Counted from the stretch's first letter, positions 1-8,651 are shown. The stretch: 44,995 nt of DNA from Ferrimicrobium acidiphilum DSM 19497 (GCF_000949255.1 NZ_JXUW01000026.1:1-44995), one strand, 5' to 3'. Notes: generated by a model from the letters alone, not told the origin. A program made the numbers and translations.

Positions 1-295
1 AACTGGTCGGGCAAATGGTACTGCCTCAGTGATCACCCCGTGGGGTTGGACACCGGAGTCGTCTCAGCTGGCACGAGAGCCACGTCTGGTGAATCCCGAT
101 GTCGAGGTGTCTCCATCGGGAGTCGAGCGTTCTCGTGTCATAACAGGACCGGGTCGTATAGGAGCACTTAGGGCATACCAACCGCGATCGGGTAAGCCTG
201 AGCTTTACCAGCAGTTCGTGTGGACGAACTAAAACCTCGATGACGGTGACACTGCGAAGGCCCAGCATCTGCTTAACTAGAGAGGTAGCGCGCAC
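1..295 (-). pseudogene. ISL3-family transposase, N-terminal fragment, frameshifted
   Basis: This is the start of an ISL3-type DDE transposase that reads off the left edge of the window. The N-terminal zinc-ribbon region is visible (CPKC, then a second pair ending in RRLRCPT). The frame breaks at the four-G run at 42-45: in the starting frame translation continues PRGDH and stops near 29, whereas removing one base gives CPTHGVITEAVPFARP, the normal ISL3 continuation. The start is probably the GTG at 293-295, with AAGGAG (rc of 305-310) nine bases upstream. It is either a true one-base insertion or a homopolymer sequencing error. Family assignment is by recognition of the cysteine and 'CPTHG' motifs. 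Confidence 0.75.
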
Positions 296-345
296 GGTTC
301 TGAACTCCTTTTTGATGGGTTTCCAACACCAAATTTAGAGCTCAG
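296..345. mobile_element. Probable terminal region of the left-edge ISL3 element
   Basis: The 50 bases upstream of the transposase start contain a stretch that reads on the minus strand as GCTCTAAATTTGGTGTTGG, resembling the outer end of ISL3-family elements as I recall them. An imperfect inverted pair (gcgcacggttctga near 290-303 and ctcagaaaccgtgtgc near 341-356) brackets it. The partner end lies outside the window, so the boundary cannot be confirmed. Confidence 0.35.
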
Positions 346-440
346 AAACCGTGTGCGTTTCTTATGTGGCTACTTCAGCCTCAAATACCCCCACTGAACT
401 GGGGCTATGGATCAGATCCAGGCCAAATCTATCCACATGA

Positions 441-1667
441 ATGTCAATAGAGCCCGTGACCTCTGGCCTTCTCTCGGCCGCTGGCGGTGCTGTCTGGCCG
501 TATCTGATCCTTTACCTCCATTTCTCACGGAATATTTCGACCCCCTTAGCTGGGAGCGTCGTCGCCATGGAGGGAGTTGCTACCCTCGGTGGGGCACTCG
601 TAGGTGGTGTTCTAGTCGACCGTTTTGGAGCGCGAAATACGGCTACTCTAGGGACTTTCGTCGAAGTAATTGGATACCTACTTGTGTTCCTAGCACGGAC
701 ACCCCCGCTATTTTTTGTCGCATCACTCGTCTTTGGCTTCTCGAACATTCGTTACTCTGCTCGCAACGTCGCCACCGCCAATGCGCTGCCGGCGGATCTC
801 CCAGCCGCAAAGTTCTTCTCCTACGACTTCATGGCCTCCAACGCTGGCTTTGCCGTCGGCACCTTGACAGGGGGTCTCTTTATCAACCTTCATCGTCCGT
901 CCACATTTCTTGATCTTCTCCTGCTGGGGATGGGGTGTGGAATCCTCGCAGCATTCGCCTTCGTCCTCCTCCCCAACGACCGCCATGTGAGCGATCACCC
1001 TGTGGAGCCAAGCTATCGCGAGGCCCTGACCGATCCACGGCTAAGACTCTTCCTAGTCTTCGCGGTCTTCCTCTCATTTACGAGCTACGCCTCATTTGAC
1101 ACCGGGATCCCTGCACTAATCGGGATAGCATTACATAAATCACCACAGGTGATCGCGATAGGGTTTGTCATAAACCCGGTGCTCATCGTCTTGTTGCAGC
1201 GGCCGGTATACGGGCTAATCAACAAGATAGGCTTTCGTCGAGCATTAAAACTCACGGCGCTAGTGTTTGGCATAGCCTGGCTCATCCCTCTAGTAACCGT
1301 GTTTGCGCACACCACAGTCTTCGTCCTCGCCGATCTGGCGGTGTTCGCAGCCATCTTCGGCTTTGGAGAGATGTGCTATTCTCCGATTAGAACCCCTGTA
1401 CTTCTCGCTCTGGCACCAAAACGCCTGCGTGGACGCTACTTCGGCCTCAGTCAGTTTTCACGAGCTCTGGCCAACGTCATTGGACCAGTGACCGCCACCG
1501 AAGCGGTGGGACATGGCCTAGCCTACATTTGGCTCGGAGGACTCTTCGCGCTGGGTTCTATGAACGCAGCCATCGGCAGCAAGCTCGGGCGCCAGGTGGA
1601 GGAGGGCAGCCAGCAGTCGAACGCCGAGGAGCCAACGGTCCAGCACGACAACCCTATGGAAGGGTAA
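441..1667 (+). CDS. MFS transporter, possibly truncated at the N-terminus
   Basis: This is an integral membrane permease of the major facilitator superfamily, 408 residues, with about 11 hydrophobic segments. Motif A appears in the first cytoplasmic loop (GGVLVDRFGARN), and a long loop with charged residues separates two halves near residue 185. The substrate is unknown. A TGA lies directly in frame before the ATG (438-440). The protein starts inside what is normally the first transmembrane helix, and no convincing ribosome binding site precedes it. The 5' end may therefore have been lost, perhaps with the ISL3 insertion that ends about 100 bp upstream. Its last 14 bases overlap the convergent lactate dehydrogenase gene. 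The family call is secure; completeness is not. Confidence 0.8.
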   Translation: MSIEPVTSGLLSAAGGAVWPYLILYLHFSRNISTPLAGSVVAMEGVATLGGALVGGVLVDRFGARNTATLGTFVEVIGYLLVFLARTPPLFFVASLVFGFSNIRYSARNVATANALPADLPAAKFFSYDFMASNAGFAVGTLTGGLFINLHRPSTFLDLLLLGMGCGILAAFAFVLLPNDRHVSDHPVEPSYREALTDPRLRLFLVFAVFLSFTSYASFDTGIPALIGIALHKSPQVIAIGFVINPVLIVLLQRPVYGLINKIGFRRALKLTALVFGIAWLIPLVTVFAHTTVFVLADLAVFAAIFGFGEMCYSPIRTPVLLALAPKRLRGRYFGLSQFSRALANVIGPVTATEAVGHGLAYIWLGGLFALGSMNAAIGSKLGRQVEEGSQQSNAEEPTVQHDNPMEG

Positions 1668-2862
1668 CGTAACTGGGGTCAAGTTCAGCAAGAGTGCGCA
1701 CACCGAGGAGAGCCATCGTACGCCGTATCTGGCTCGTGAGGATCTCGATTACACGATCGACTCCCGCCTCTCCGCCCGCCATCAACCCATAGAGGTAAGC
1801 ACGACCGACGAGTACCGCCTTCGCCCCAAGGGCGATTGCGGCGACGACGTCCGCGCCATGGGTAACACCCCCATCGATGTAGATCTCCATCTGAGAACCA
1901 AGCTCCTCAACGACGGTACCAAGAAGTCGCAGCGGAACCGTCGCACGGTCGAGCTGTCTACCGCCGTGGTTGGAGAGTACTATCGCGTCCACTCCAATAT
2001 CCGCAAGCGACACGGCATCCTCGAGGCGTTGAATTCCCTTCACGATCAGCTTGCCGCTCCAGTGTTCGCGGAGAAAAGCAAGGTCATCAATGGTTGCCGA
2101 CGGATCAAACATCTGGTTGATCAGGGCACCAACGGTGCCCCCGTAGGAGTTCATGCTGGCAAACTCCAGAGCTGGTGTAGTCAAGAGATCGAACCACCAT
2201 CCGGGATGCATGGCGCCGTCTATGAACGTCCTGGCTGTAATCTGCGGCGGGATCGTCAATCCGTTATAGACATCGCGCAACCGATTACCCGCCACCGGGA
2301 CGTCTACAGTGAGCACAAGGGCCTCGTACCCACTGGCTTGTGCGCGCCGAAGAAAGTCGAGTCCCGCCTCCCGATCTCGCCACAGATAAAGTTGGAACCA
2401 CCTTCGCAGCCTCGGTGCAGCAAGAGCCACCTCCTCGATCGAGGTAGTTCCCATGGTGGAGAGGGCATAAGCAATTCCAGCCCGCTCTGCAGCCCTCGCA
2501 ACAGCCGGTTCTCCATCAGCACGCATCATGCGCGTGAACCCTGTGGGTGCAAAGGCGAATGGCAACGCAGAGCTTGCTCCGAGGAGCTCAATCGAGGTGT
2601 CTATGTCTCCTACATCCTTGAGGACACGAGGATGAAAGCTGAGCGATCCAAAGAGCTCGCGTGATCGAGCAAGCGTGACCTCGCTGTCGGCAGCGCCATC
2701 GGTATAGTCGAAGACGGCACGCGGTGTCCTGATGCGTGCAAGCGTTCGTAGATCACCAACCGTCTGGGCACGCTCTACCCTAGCCTTCCACATATCCAGG
2801 CGAGGCGCGCGCGGTGCTAGCAGAGATCTCAAGGCAACCATGTCTGGGAACTGTCGCTTCAT
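1654..2862 (-). CDS. lldD: FMN-dependent L-lactate dehydrogenase (LldD2-like)
   Basis: This FMN-dependent alpha-hydroxy acid dehydrogenase oxidises L-lactate to pyruvate, probably passing electrons to the quinone pool. At 402 residues it is the expected length. The active-site signature SNHGGRQLD (about residues 296-304, His as catalytic base), the FMN-binding PTGF near residue 107 and the phosphate-binding GGV and GRAYLYGL segments are all present. The order of motifs and the MDxxK/RTPRAVFDYTDG start resemble mycobacterial LldD2 rather than the mycofactocin protein MftD. GGAGGAG lies about 10 bases before the ATG. Related 2-hydroxyacids such as glycolate or mandelate are possible substrates. 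Confidence 0.85.
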   Translation of the reverse strand: MKRQFPDMVALRSLLAPRAPRLDMWKARVERAQTVGDLRTLARIRTPRAVFDYTDGAADSEVTLARSRELFGSLSFHPRVLKDVGDIDTSIELLGASSALPFAFAPTGFTRMMRADGEPAVARAAERAGIAYALSTMGTTSIEEVALAAPRLRRWFQLYLWRDREAGLDFLRRAQASGYEALVLTVDVPVAGNRLRDVYNGLTIPPQITARTFIDGAMHPGWWFDLLTTPALEFASMNSYGGTVGALINQMFDPSATIDDLAFLREHWSGKLIVKGIQRLEDAVSLADIGVDAIVLSNHGGRQLDRATVPLRLLGTVVEELGSQMEIYIDGGVTHGADVVAAIALGAKAVLVGRAYLYGLMAGGEAGVDRVIEILTSQIRRTMALLGVRTLAELDPSYVTLP

Positions 2863-2910
2863 CTATCCAATCTCCTCCTTCTAGCTATGGGTACAACCGA
2901 TGATGCCAGC

Positions 2911-3474
2911 TCAACGTAGCGACTGAAGTTGTGCCGCATGCTCTTTCAGATGCTCTATCCCAAACTCAGTGATAATTGCCTCAACGGTCATGGAGCCGCG
3001 CTTCGGATGGTCGCCGCGCTTATTGAGTTGCGCTGGCGTGAGGATGCGACACAAGTCAATTGAGGCTGCGGCTCGAAGGTCAATCTCCTGTCGGAGTTCG
3101 GGCACCGTCAACCGCGAACTTTGATCTATTCGAATCAGTCGCTCTGGTGATCGCTTCAGGCGTCCAAAGGGTTCATCCGGACCGTGAGCCAACACACGAA
3201 GCACCTCTACAAGCCAGTACTCAAGCATCTCAGAGACATGGCCAAGTAGGTGCGCTAGATCCCACTGCTCGCCGGTCTCAGGGTCTGGCGCGGTGGAGCT
3301 ATCGGCATTCACCTCCGCAACGGCAGCATTAAAACGCGCGAATGCCTCCACAAATAGTTGAGATAGCGCTTCAGCCCCCACCCTTACTCCATCTCTCTCG
3401 CATCCAAAACGGGACTCGGAACCCAAAGCCCGCCGAGCAGCTGCGCCCATGGGACAGTTGCAACATTGACGCAC
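2911..3474 (-). CDS. DinB-like / mycothiol-dependent maleylpyruvate isomerase-like protein
   Basis: About 187 residues in a four-helix-bundle pattern typical of the DinB/MDMPI superfamily. The three metal-binding histidines are plausibly in WDLAHLLGHV (near residue 76) and in GIEHLKEH (near residue 174). Such proteins bind a divalent metal and often act in thiol-dependent chemistry; no specific reaction can be assigned. The start is uncertain: the GTG at 3472-3474 gives a cysteine-rich 30-residue extension, and an internal GTG near 3384 would start closer to the domain. It lies 48 bp upstream of lldD on the same strand and may be co-transcribed with it. Confidence 0.65.
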   Translation of the reverse strand: MRQCCNCPMGAAARRALGSESRFGCERDGVRVGAEALSQLFVEAFARFNAAVAEVNADSSTAPDPETGEQWDLAHLLGHVSEMLEYWLVEVLRVLAHGPDEPFGRLKRSPERLIRIDQSSRLTVPELRQEIDLRAAASIDLCRILTPAQLNKRGDHPKRGSMTVEAIITEFGIEHLKEHAAQLQSLR

Positions 3475-3762
3475 GCTCCTCTACGAGCCTCTCGCAACTC
3501 AATTTAGGAGAGCAAGCCAGACCAAAGTCAGCACAACCAAGGCATTCACCAACCAAGGCATTCACAACCGACATGCTCTCAACCGGTTCCGGCCCAGGCC
3601 CCAATTAGTCCGCCGACACCAGTGTTCTCGCTCTACGAGTTGACCACCGCGTAGCCATGGTGGCTATGTTAGCAGAAAGTGTCCCGACCCGCAAGGAACG
3701 ATAGACCACAGTCGTGGACTAAGTTACCTTAGGAGCCCGAAGCAGCCGAAAGGACGTTAGCG
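3475..3762. other. Intergenic region between divergent genes
   Basis: It separates the DinB-like gene (minus) from the acuI-like gene (plus) and should carry both promoters, but I cannot assign hexamers with confidence. A 14-base direct repeat (AACCAAGGCATTCA) occurs at 3535-3548 and 3551-3564. No coding signal is convincing. Confidence 0.5.
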
Positions 3763-4764
3763 ATGCCATCCGTAAGAGCACTTGTTGTCCGAGAGTCTAG
3801 CGATCAACCCACACTCGCTATTGAAGAACTCGATAACTCAGACTTCGTCCAGCGACCTCTTAGGGTACGTGTCGGCTACTCAACGTTGAACTACAAGGAC
3901 GGAATGGTCATGAAGGGGATAGGACGACTCGTACGTAGCTACCCTCACGTACCCGGTGTCGACCTCGTAGGCGAGGTTGTCTCAGACACCAGCGGCACCT
4001 TCACACCAGGTGACTGGATCATCGCAACAGGATTTCGTATCGGAGAACTCTACTGGGGAGGGTACTCCGAAGAGGCATGGCTCGACCCCAGCTGGGCGCT
4101 AAAGCTACCCACTACAATCCCTCCGCGACGTGCCATGGGAATCGGCACCGCTGGTCTGTCCGCCATGCTCGCGATAATGGGGTTAGAGACGATGAACGTA
4201 CTTCCGGGATCCGAAGATCCACTCCTCGTCACCGGAGCAGCGGGCGGTGTCGGCTCTATAGCCACTGCCCTAGCTCATAAGCTTGGCTACCTAGTGGCGG
4301 CCTCGACCGGGAGAGCAACAGAGGCAGAGTATCTGAAACATCTGGGAGCTTCATTCATTGTTGCCCGGAGCGACCTCGATACTGGTCCAGAGCGTCCGCT
4401 CGAGTCAGAACGTTGGCTTGGTTGCATCGACTCAGTTGGCGGCCAAACCCTTGCGCGGGTGCTAGCGCAGACCAAAAGCGCCGGAGCGATCGCCGCCGTG
4501 GGGCTAGCTGGCGGAGCAAACTTTACCTCATCAGTGATGCCATTCTTGTTGCGCGGCGTCTCCATCGTCGGCATCGACTCGGTAAACGCACCTCTTAGTG
4601 CACGAGAGACAGCCTGGCAGCGAATCGGGGAACTTCTCGACGCCGAGCTTCTCGATAGTATGATAACCGAGATTGGACTAGACGACCTGCCCACATATGC
4701 GGATCGCATACTGCATGGAGAGGTACGCGGCAGGATAGTGGTAAGACTAAACCCGAGTCTCTAG
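3763..4764 (+). CDS. acuI: Acryloyl-CoA reductase / YhdH-YhfP family quinone oxidoreductase
   Basis: A 333-residue zinc-independent medium-chain dehydrogenase/reductase of the AcuI (YhdH) branch, which uses NADPH to reduce acryloyl-CoA or similar enoyl-CoA compounds. Seen directly: NYKDGMVMKG near residue 43, the PGVDLVGEV segment, the nucleotide-binding GAAGGVGS near residue 160 and the late SVNAP motif. No structural zinc cysteine cluster is visible, as expected for this branch. AAAGGA lies about 10 bases before the ATG. The 3' end overlaps the convergent GGDEF gene by 18 bases. Neighbouring genes do not reveal the physiological substrate; acrylate detoxification or a propionyl-CoA route are both possible. 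Confidence 0.85.
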   Translation: MPSVRALVVRESSDQPTLAIEELDNSDFVQRPLRVRVGYSTLNYKDGMVMKGIGRLVRSYPHVPGVDLVGEVVSDTSGTFTPGDWIIATGFRIGELYWGGYSEEAWLDPSWALKLPTTIPPRRAMGIGTAGLSAMLAIMGLETMNVLPGSEDPLLVTGAAGGVGSIATALAHKLGYLVAASTGRATEAEYLKHLGASFIVARSDLDTGPERPLESERWLGCIDSVGGQTLARVLAQTKSAGAIAAVGLAGGANFTSSVMPFLLRGVSIVGIDSVNAPLSARETAWQRIGELLDAELLDSMITEIGLDDLPTYADRILHGEVRGRIVVRLNPSL

Positions 4765-5751
4765 CCGGTTCTCTAGCGCTGTCAGATCGATGGTCAATCG
4801 TTCCTGGGTGCCCGTCGCCTCCTTGCGTTGTGCCTTATCGGCATACATCGCCTGATCGGCCTGGGAAAGCAAGGCGGCTAAAGACATGTTCTCGCCCTCG
4901 GATGCAGCAACTCCAATAGAGACCGGAAGCCGGCGCGCATCGAAGAGTCGCCTTAGACGGCGCGCTAACTCTTCAGCGTTAGCTCTATCGGTCTGCGGTG
5001 CAAGGAGAGCAAACTCATCACCACCGAGACGACCAACAACATCCATCGCACGTAAATTATCTCGTAATGTCCTTGCGAACTTGATCAGGTAATCGTCGCC
5101 CGCCTCATGACCGTAGAGATCGTTAACTGACTTGAGTCCATCGAGGTCAAAAAGCAAGATCGCCATAGGTGCTGGATTGCGGGCGAGCCGACTCGCTTCA
5201 CGTTGGAGTACCTCTAGGAAGCCGCGTCTGTTGAGCAACTGAGTGAGAGGATCATTCGACGCCTGTTCTCCTAAAATCGCAAGCTGGTCGGCCAATGAGC
5301 GAACCTGTCGCTCGTAGTCAACTCCCATACTCATCGTGATCTCTATCATCCTACATAGAGCGATCAGAGTAGTCCTAGGGCAGCGTAGCTCACGATTCGA
5401 GAAGATAACCGTCGTGAGGTTTCCGTCTCTCGTCGCCTCAAATGGAACTAGATAGAGTGATGCCAACGGCGAGAACCCAATGTAGTCAGAGAAAATTCGC
5501 CCAGGGCCATCAGCATCGGCAGGCACAGGACCCGAAAGATCCACAGCATTCTCGAATTCGATAATATCGCCCTCGCGCAGAATCCTTGGAACTACCCGAA
5601 CCCTCTCGATCATGTACTTCGACTCGAGCTTGCGCGCCACCATAACGCCCATTGCACCAGTTGCTATCATTAGTTGTTCCAGAAGGCTCGCGAGCGCGGT
5701 ATCGCCACTATTGCCCAGCACGCCTATATTGAGTGAACTTGATCGCTGCAT
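4747..5751 (-). CDS. Diguanylate cyclase (N-terminal sensor region plus GGDEF)
   Basis: This makes cyclic di-GMP from two GTP molecules. The C-terminal GGDEF domain (about residues 165-320) has the intact signature RLGGDEFALL, the metal-binding segment LDGLKSVNDLYGH and a product-inhibition I-site (RAMD) five residues before the signature. The first 160 residues lack transmembrane helices and may form a GAF-like sensor, but I cannot name the ligand. The ATG overlaps the stop of the small ORF at 5751-5867 (TAATG), implying translational coupling. The 3' end overlaps acuI tail to tail. Confidence 0.88.
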   Translation of the reverse strand: MQRSSSLNIGVLGNSGDTALASLLEQLMIATGAMGVMVARKLESKYMIERVRVVPRILREGDIIEFENAVDLSGPVPADADGPGRIFSDYIGFSPLASLYLVPFEATRDGNLTTVIFSNRELRCPRTTLIALCRMIEITMSMGVDYERQVRSLADQLAILGEQASNDPLTQLLNRRGFLEVLQREASRLARNPAPMAILLFDLDGLKSVNDLYGHEAGDDYLIKFARTLRDNLRAMDVVGRLGGDEFALLAPQTDRANAEELARRLRRLFDARRLPVSIGVAASEGENMSLAALLSQADQAMYADKAQRKEATGTQERLTIDLTALENRLETRV

Positions 5752-5867
5752 TACACCAACCCCTCGCGAACTGTATCGGTAATTCCCTCGATGGCCTTAA
5801 AACTAATTTTGACCGGCAATCCGATCTCCCGCATGACGTTGAACAAGGCAATCTCGGCACCAGACAT
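5751..5867 (-). CDS. Small ORF (38 aa) coupled to the diguanylate cyclase gene
   Basis: A 38-codon reading frame begins MSGAEIALFNV and ends ITDTVREGLV. Its TAA shares one base with the cyclase ATG. Composition is protein-like (balanced acidic, basic and hydrophobic residues, about two amphipathic segments), unlike the other frames here. A weak GGTGAG precedes the ATG by three bases. In-frame stops a few codons upstream rule out a much longer gene in this frame, so it is either a genuine micro-protein, a translational coupler, or the tail of a decayed gene. I do not recognise a family. Plausible roles, by position only, are a sensor partner of the cyclase or a leader peptide. Confidence 0.45.
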   Translation of the reverse strand: MSGAEIALFNVMREIGLPVKISFKAIEGITDTVREGLV

Positions 5868-6186
5868 ACTCTCACCAGCAGCGTACTACGATCCGTATCC
5901 ACCCAGCCGCTATAGCAGTATTGTCCTTTGGGTGGTACTCATGGCCCGTCCACGATATCTGACTGCTTTTTATCCGCCACCTCCTCTCCTGGCTTCGAGA
6001 CAGTGCCAAAGCCAACGCTCTTGTCAACCACCCCGGCGGACTCAAGTATCTCGAAACTCATCTTTATTGCTATTATTCACCATGGGACATCGCTATGCCC
6101 ATTCCAATAATTCAGAAGATCTCGACCCATCGACGCCAGTTCAACTGCCTGGTTGTCGCACTTGTCGCCATAGCCTCTATAACACT
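5868..6186. other. Intergenic region, divergent promoters expected
   Basis: About 320 bases between the divergent small-ORF/cyclase pair and the ABC ATPase gene. The ATPase reading frame stays open upstream to 5791, but the extension is rich in Pro, Ser and Arg and does not look like protein. TATAAC lies at about 6178-6183, very near the ATPase ATG, and is only a weak -10 candidate. No gene or RNA is evident. Confidence 0.5.
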
Positions 6187-6993
6187 ATGAACGCGCCCAC
6201 CGACACCGCATTGATTCGCATGGAAAATGCTCAATTAGTTCGCGGTGAAACAACAGTCTTTAGCGGCCTTAGAGCCACAGTTCATACGAGTCAACGACTA
6301 GCCATCTTGGGACCTAACGGCATTGGGAAAACCTCGCTTGCCATGGTGCTGGCCGGACGCCTTCGGCTCAGCAGGGGAACCCTGGAACTCTTGGGTATCG
6401 ACGTACGCAACACCGACATCAGGGCACTCCGTCCAAAGATCGGATACTTCTCTGACGAGCTCATAACGCGGCTGTCGCCGGATATGACTGCACTCGAAGT
6501 TGTGGCCCTTGGAAAGTTCTCTGGCCTCCGCAGCGAATGGTTTAAGCTCGACGACGACGATCACGCGGAGGCCAACCATCTTCTGACCCTCGTGGGTCTG
6601 GCCAACTTCGGCAGACGCACACTAGATTCGCTCTCCACCGGGCAACGACAGCGCGTCATGCTCGCTCGTGCCTTCAGTGGGACACCTCGCCTAACCGTTC
6701 TTGATGAACCTACCTCACATCTTGATCTAGTGGCCAGAGAGCAGATGATAGAGGCACTCGAACGAATCCTTGATGAACATCATCAAGATGGAGCCTTGGT
6801 CATGGTCGCTCACCATCTCGAAGACCTGCCTCCTTCTATAACTCATGCATTGCTCATGAGCGAAAGCGGGCAGTGGTACGGCAGCAGTGACGACGTACTA
6901 ACCTCTGAGACGCTAACTCAAGCCTTCGATCATCCAATTGAAGTGCATAACCTCGCCGGGCGTCGGATTGCAACCGCCCTTCGCACGAACTAG
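6187..6993 (+). CDS. ABC transporter-type ATP-binding protein
   Basis: A 268-residue ATPase subunit. Walker A is GPNGIGKTS (near residue 40), the ABC signature is LSTGQRQR (near residue 150), Walker B is LTVLDEP, and the switch histidine is in VAHHLEDLP. The Q-loop region reads KIGYFSDE. There is no transmembrane domain and no permease gene next door. Soluble single-domain ATPases of this shape, similar to the ModF/molybdate-regulation type, may work without an adjacent permease, so substrate and direction are unknown. I chose the ATG at 6187 because homology to ABC domains begins about 10 residues later. The gene is monocistronic as far as can be seen. Confidence 0.8.
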   Translation: MNAPTDTALIRMENAQLVRGETTVFSGLRATVHTSQRLAILGPNGIGKTSLAMVLAGRLRLSRGTLELLGIDVRNTDIRALRPKIGYFSDELITRLSPDMTALEVVALGKFSGLRSEWFKLDDDDHAEANHLLTLVGLANFGRRTLDSLSTGQRQRVMLARAFSGTPRLTVLDEPTSHLDLVAREQMIEALERILDEHHQDGALVMVAHHLEDLPPSITHALLMSESGQWYGSSDDVLTSETLTQAFDHPIEVHNLAGRRIATALRTN

Positions 6994-7147
6994 AACTCGG
7001 CCGCCAAAGCAACAACCCTGTCGCTGACCGCTCATACAGCTCGCTGGTGTGAGCCGTTATGTCCATCTACCAGTATGTGCTAGACGAAACAGTCGAGCCG
7101 CTCCGTGCCAATGGCGGAGGCTAGCTTCGAACCTACAGCAAGGCTGG

Positions 7148-7666
7148 CTAGGCCAAACGAACTAGCTCGCTCCGATAGCGCTGACCGTTGGCAACATAGA
7201 GTGCGACCGCTTGGGCAAAAGCTCCCTTTGACACCCGATCTGGGAAAATCGTAGCTGGAACACCAAGAGCCATCGCAAACGATGGAACTACGGTGTCGTT
7301 GGTGACCATTGCGTTTGCACCTACCAGCGCGTGTTCATGGACACGCACACGGTGGAGTACCACAGATGCGGAACCAATCAGGCAGTGGTCCTCAACTATG
7401 CAGCCCTCAAGGTGTACCAGATGGCCAACGACGCACTCGGCTCCCACCACCGTCGGCAACTCTGCGGTGGCGTGAATGACGCTACCATCCTGAATGGAGG
7501 TCCGATCTCCTACTTCAATTCGCCCATAGTCTCCGCGCAAGACAGCCTTTGGCCATACCGAAGCCTGCTCTCCAATCACCACCGAACCGATAATCACCGC
7601 ATCTGGGTGTACGAAGGCCGTAGAGGCAATCTCTGGAACTTGACCACCAAGACTGTATATAGGCAT
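7148..7666 (-). CDS. Gamma-carbonic-anhydrase-like hexapeptide-repeat protein
   Basis: A left-handed beta-helix protein of the YrdA/PaaY/gamma-CA group, 172 residues from the ATG at 7664-7666 (MPIYSLGG, the usual family start). Imperfect hexapeptide repeats run through most of the length, and the conserved R and D of LRGDYGRIEVG and the SIQDG segment are present. Zinc ligands are unusual: the first two histidines fit (VIHATAE and VVGHLV), but the position five residues after the second, normally His, is Glu in GHLVHLEG, with a His two residues earlier. Whether it is a working anhydrase is unclear. It is divergent from the SCO6745-like gene, 100 bp apart. Confidence 0.82.
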   Translation of the reverse strand: MPIYSLGGQVPEIASTAFVHPDAVIIGSVVIGEQASVWPKAVLRGDYGRIEVGDRTSIQDGSVIHATAELPTVVGAECVVGHLVHLEGCIVEDHCLIGSASVVLHRVRVHEHALVGANAMVTNDTVVPSFAMALGVPATIFPDRVSKGAFAQAVALYVANGQRYRSELVRLA

Positions 7667-7766
7667 GTACCCAGGATATCGAAAAACACCTGCAACCACT
7701 GCTCAATACCAACTCAGAATCCAAGATCGCTGCCCATGTCCGACATTGGCTGCTAGCGTAGGCAGC

Positions 7767-8651
7767 ATGGATCGTAATGAACGACTTGCAAGCGCGCTGC
7801 AGACCTGGGCCCAACTGGAGAGTCTACATGATCTCACCTATTTCGCAAAAGAATGTCGTGCAAGTTACAAGCAACTTGGCGTTGCCGATTCCTGGGCTCG
7901 ATACTTCGGCGGCAGGGCAGCTCCTCTGGGTAGAGTTGAGCCCGGGATAGTTACCGCGGTTTTTTACAGTTTTGCAGGCCGTAACGTCGCCGCCGCCATC
8001 CCTAGCGTTTGGGAGACCGCCACACCGGATCAGTTTGTCGAGGCTCGTTTTCACGGCCTCATGGCCGCCTGGGACCGAATCATGAACCAATCACCGCTAG
8101 CACCAGATCAAGAGGTTGTAGTCAGAGCCGGCCAGATCGCGGATAAGGCTGCAAACAACGGTGATACCTCTGGACATCCCCTCTACGCAGCAAACCTGTC
8201 GGTGCAACCACTAGATGACCCAGTATCGAAGCTCTTCCATGCGGCGACCCTCATCCGCGAGTATCGTGGCGATTGTCACAACAATCTTCTAGCCGTCAAC
8301 CAAATTGGTGGATGTCAGGCACACATTCTGATGGTCGCCATCGGAGCTGAGGAACGCTCGGCTGCACAGAAATCGCGTGGATATACCGATGCTGAGTGGA
8401 TGGAAGGCTCCGAAGAGCTGATAGCAAGGGGCCTGATCGACCAGGACCTAAACATCACGCCAGAAGGAAGAGCTTTCCGAAGCGAATTGGAGCTACGCAC
8501 AAACCTCTTAATGGCGACGCTGTTCGACGCAGTCACTGACGCAGAGCTCGGAGAGCTCCAAGCCCTCACTGCGCCGATCGAGATGGCCATAGCTGAGTCC
8601 AGCTCGCTACCTGCCTTTACCCGTACCTATGAGCTCTTGACACCCAATTAG
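7767..8651 (+). CDS. SCO6745-family protein
   Basis: A 294-residue protein that I place in the actinobacterial SCO6745 family (winged-helix-like, related to SalK-type proteins) from the RGDCHNNLLAV segment near residue 180, the FEARFHGL-like region near residue 92 (VEARFHGLMAAW) and the alpha-helical composition. Biochemical function is not established. The C-terminal half (ARGLIDQDLNITPEGRAF) resembles the wing of a MarR-like helix-turn-helix. The ATG at 7767 was preferred over earlier starts because the upstream extension overlaps the divergent gamma-CA gene. It appears to be a single-gene unit. Confidence 0.7.
   Translation: MDRNERLASALQTWAQLESLHDLTYFAKECRASYKQLGVADSWARYFGGRAAPLGRVEPGIVTAVFYSFAGRNVAAAIPSVWETATPDQFVEARFHGLMAAWDRIMNQSPLAPDQEVVVRAGQIADKAANNGDTSGHPLYAANLSVQPLDDPVSKLFHAATLIREYRGDCHNNLLAVNQIGGCQAHILMVAIGAEERSAAQKSRGYTDAEWMEGSEELIARGLIDQDLNITPEGRAFRSELELRTNLLMATLFDAVTDAELGELQALTAPIEMAIAESSSLPAFTRTYELLTPN

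Noticed and set aside
407-913. Plus-strand frame of 168 codons overlapping the MFS gene
   Set aside because: Tryptophan- and arginine-rich out-of-frame reading of the transporter; no motif and no ribosome binding site.
1858-2664. Long open frame opposite lldD
   Set aside because: Antisense shadow of a clearly conserved lactate dehydrogenase gene.
5791-6186. N-terminal extension of the ABC ATPase frame from 5791
   Set aside because: The extra 132 residues are Pro/Ser/Arg rich, have no known domain and lie over the divergent promoter; the ABC domain starts just after 6187.
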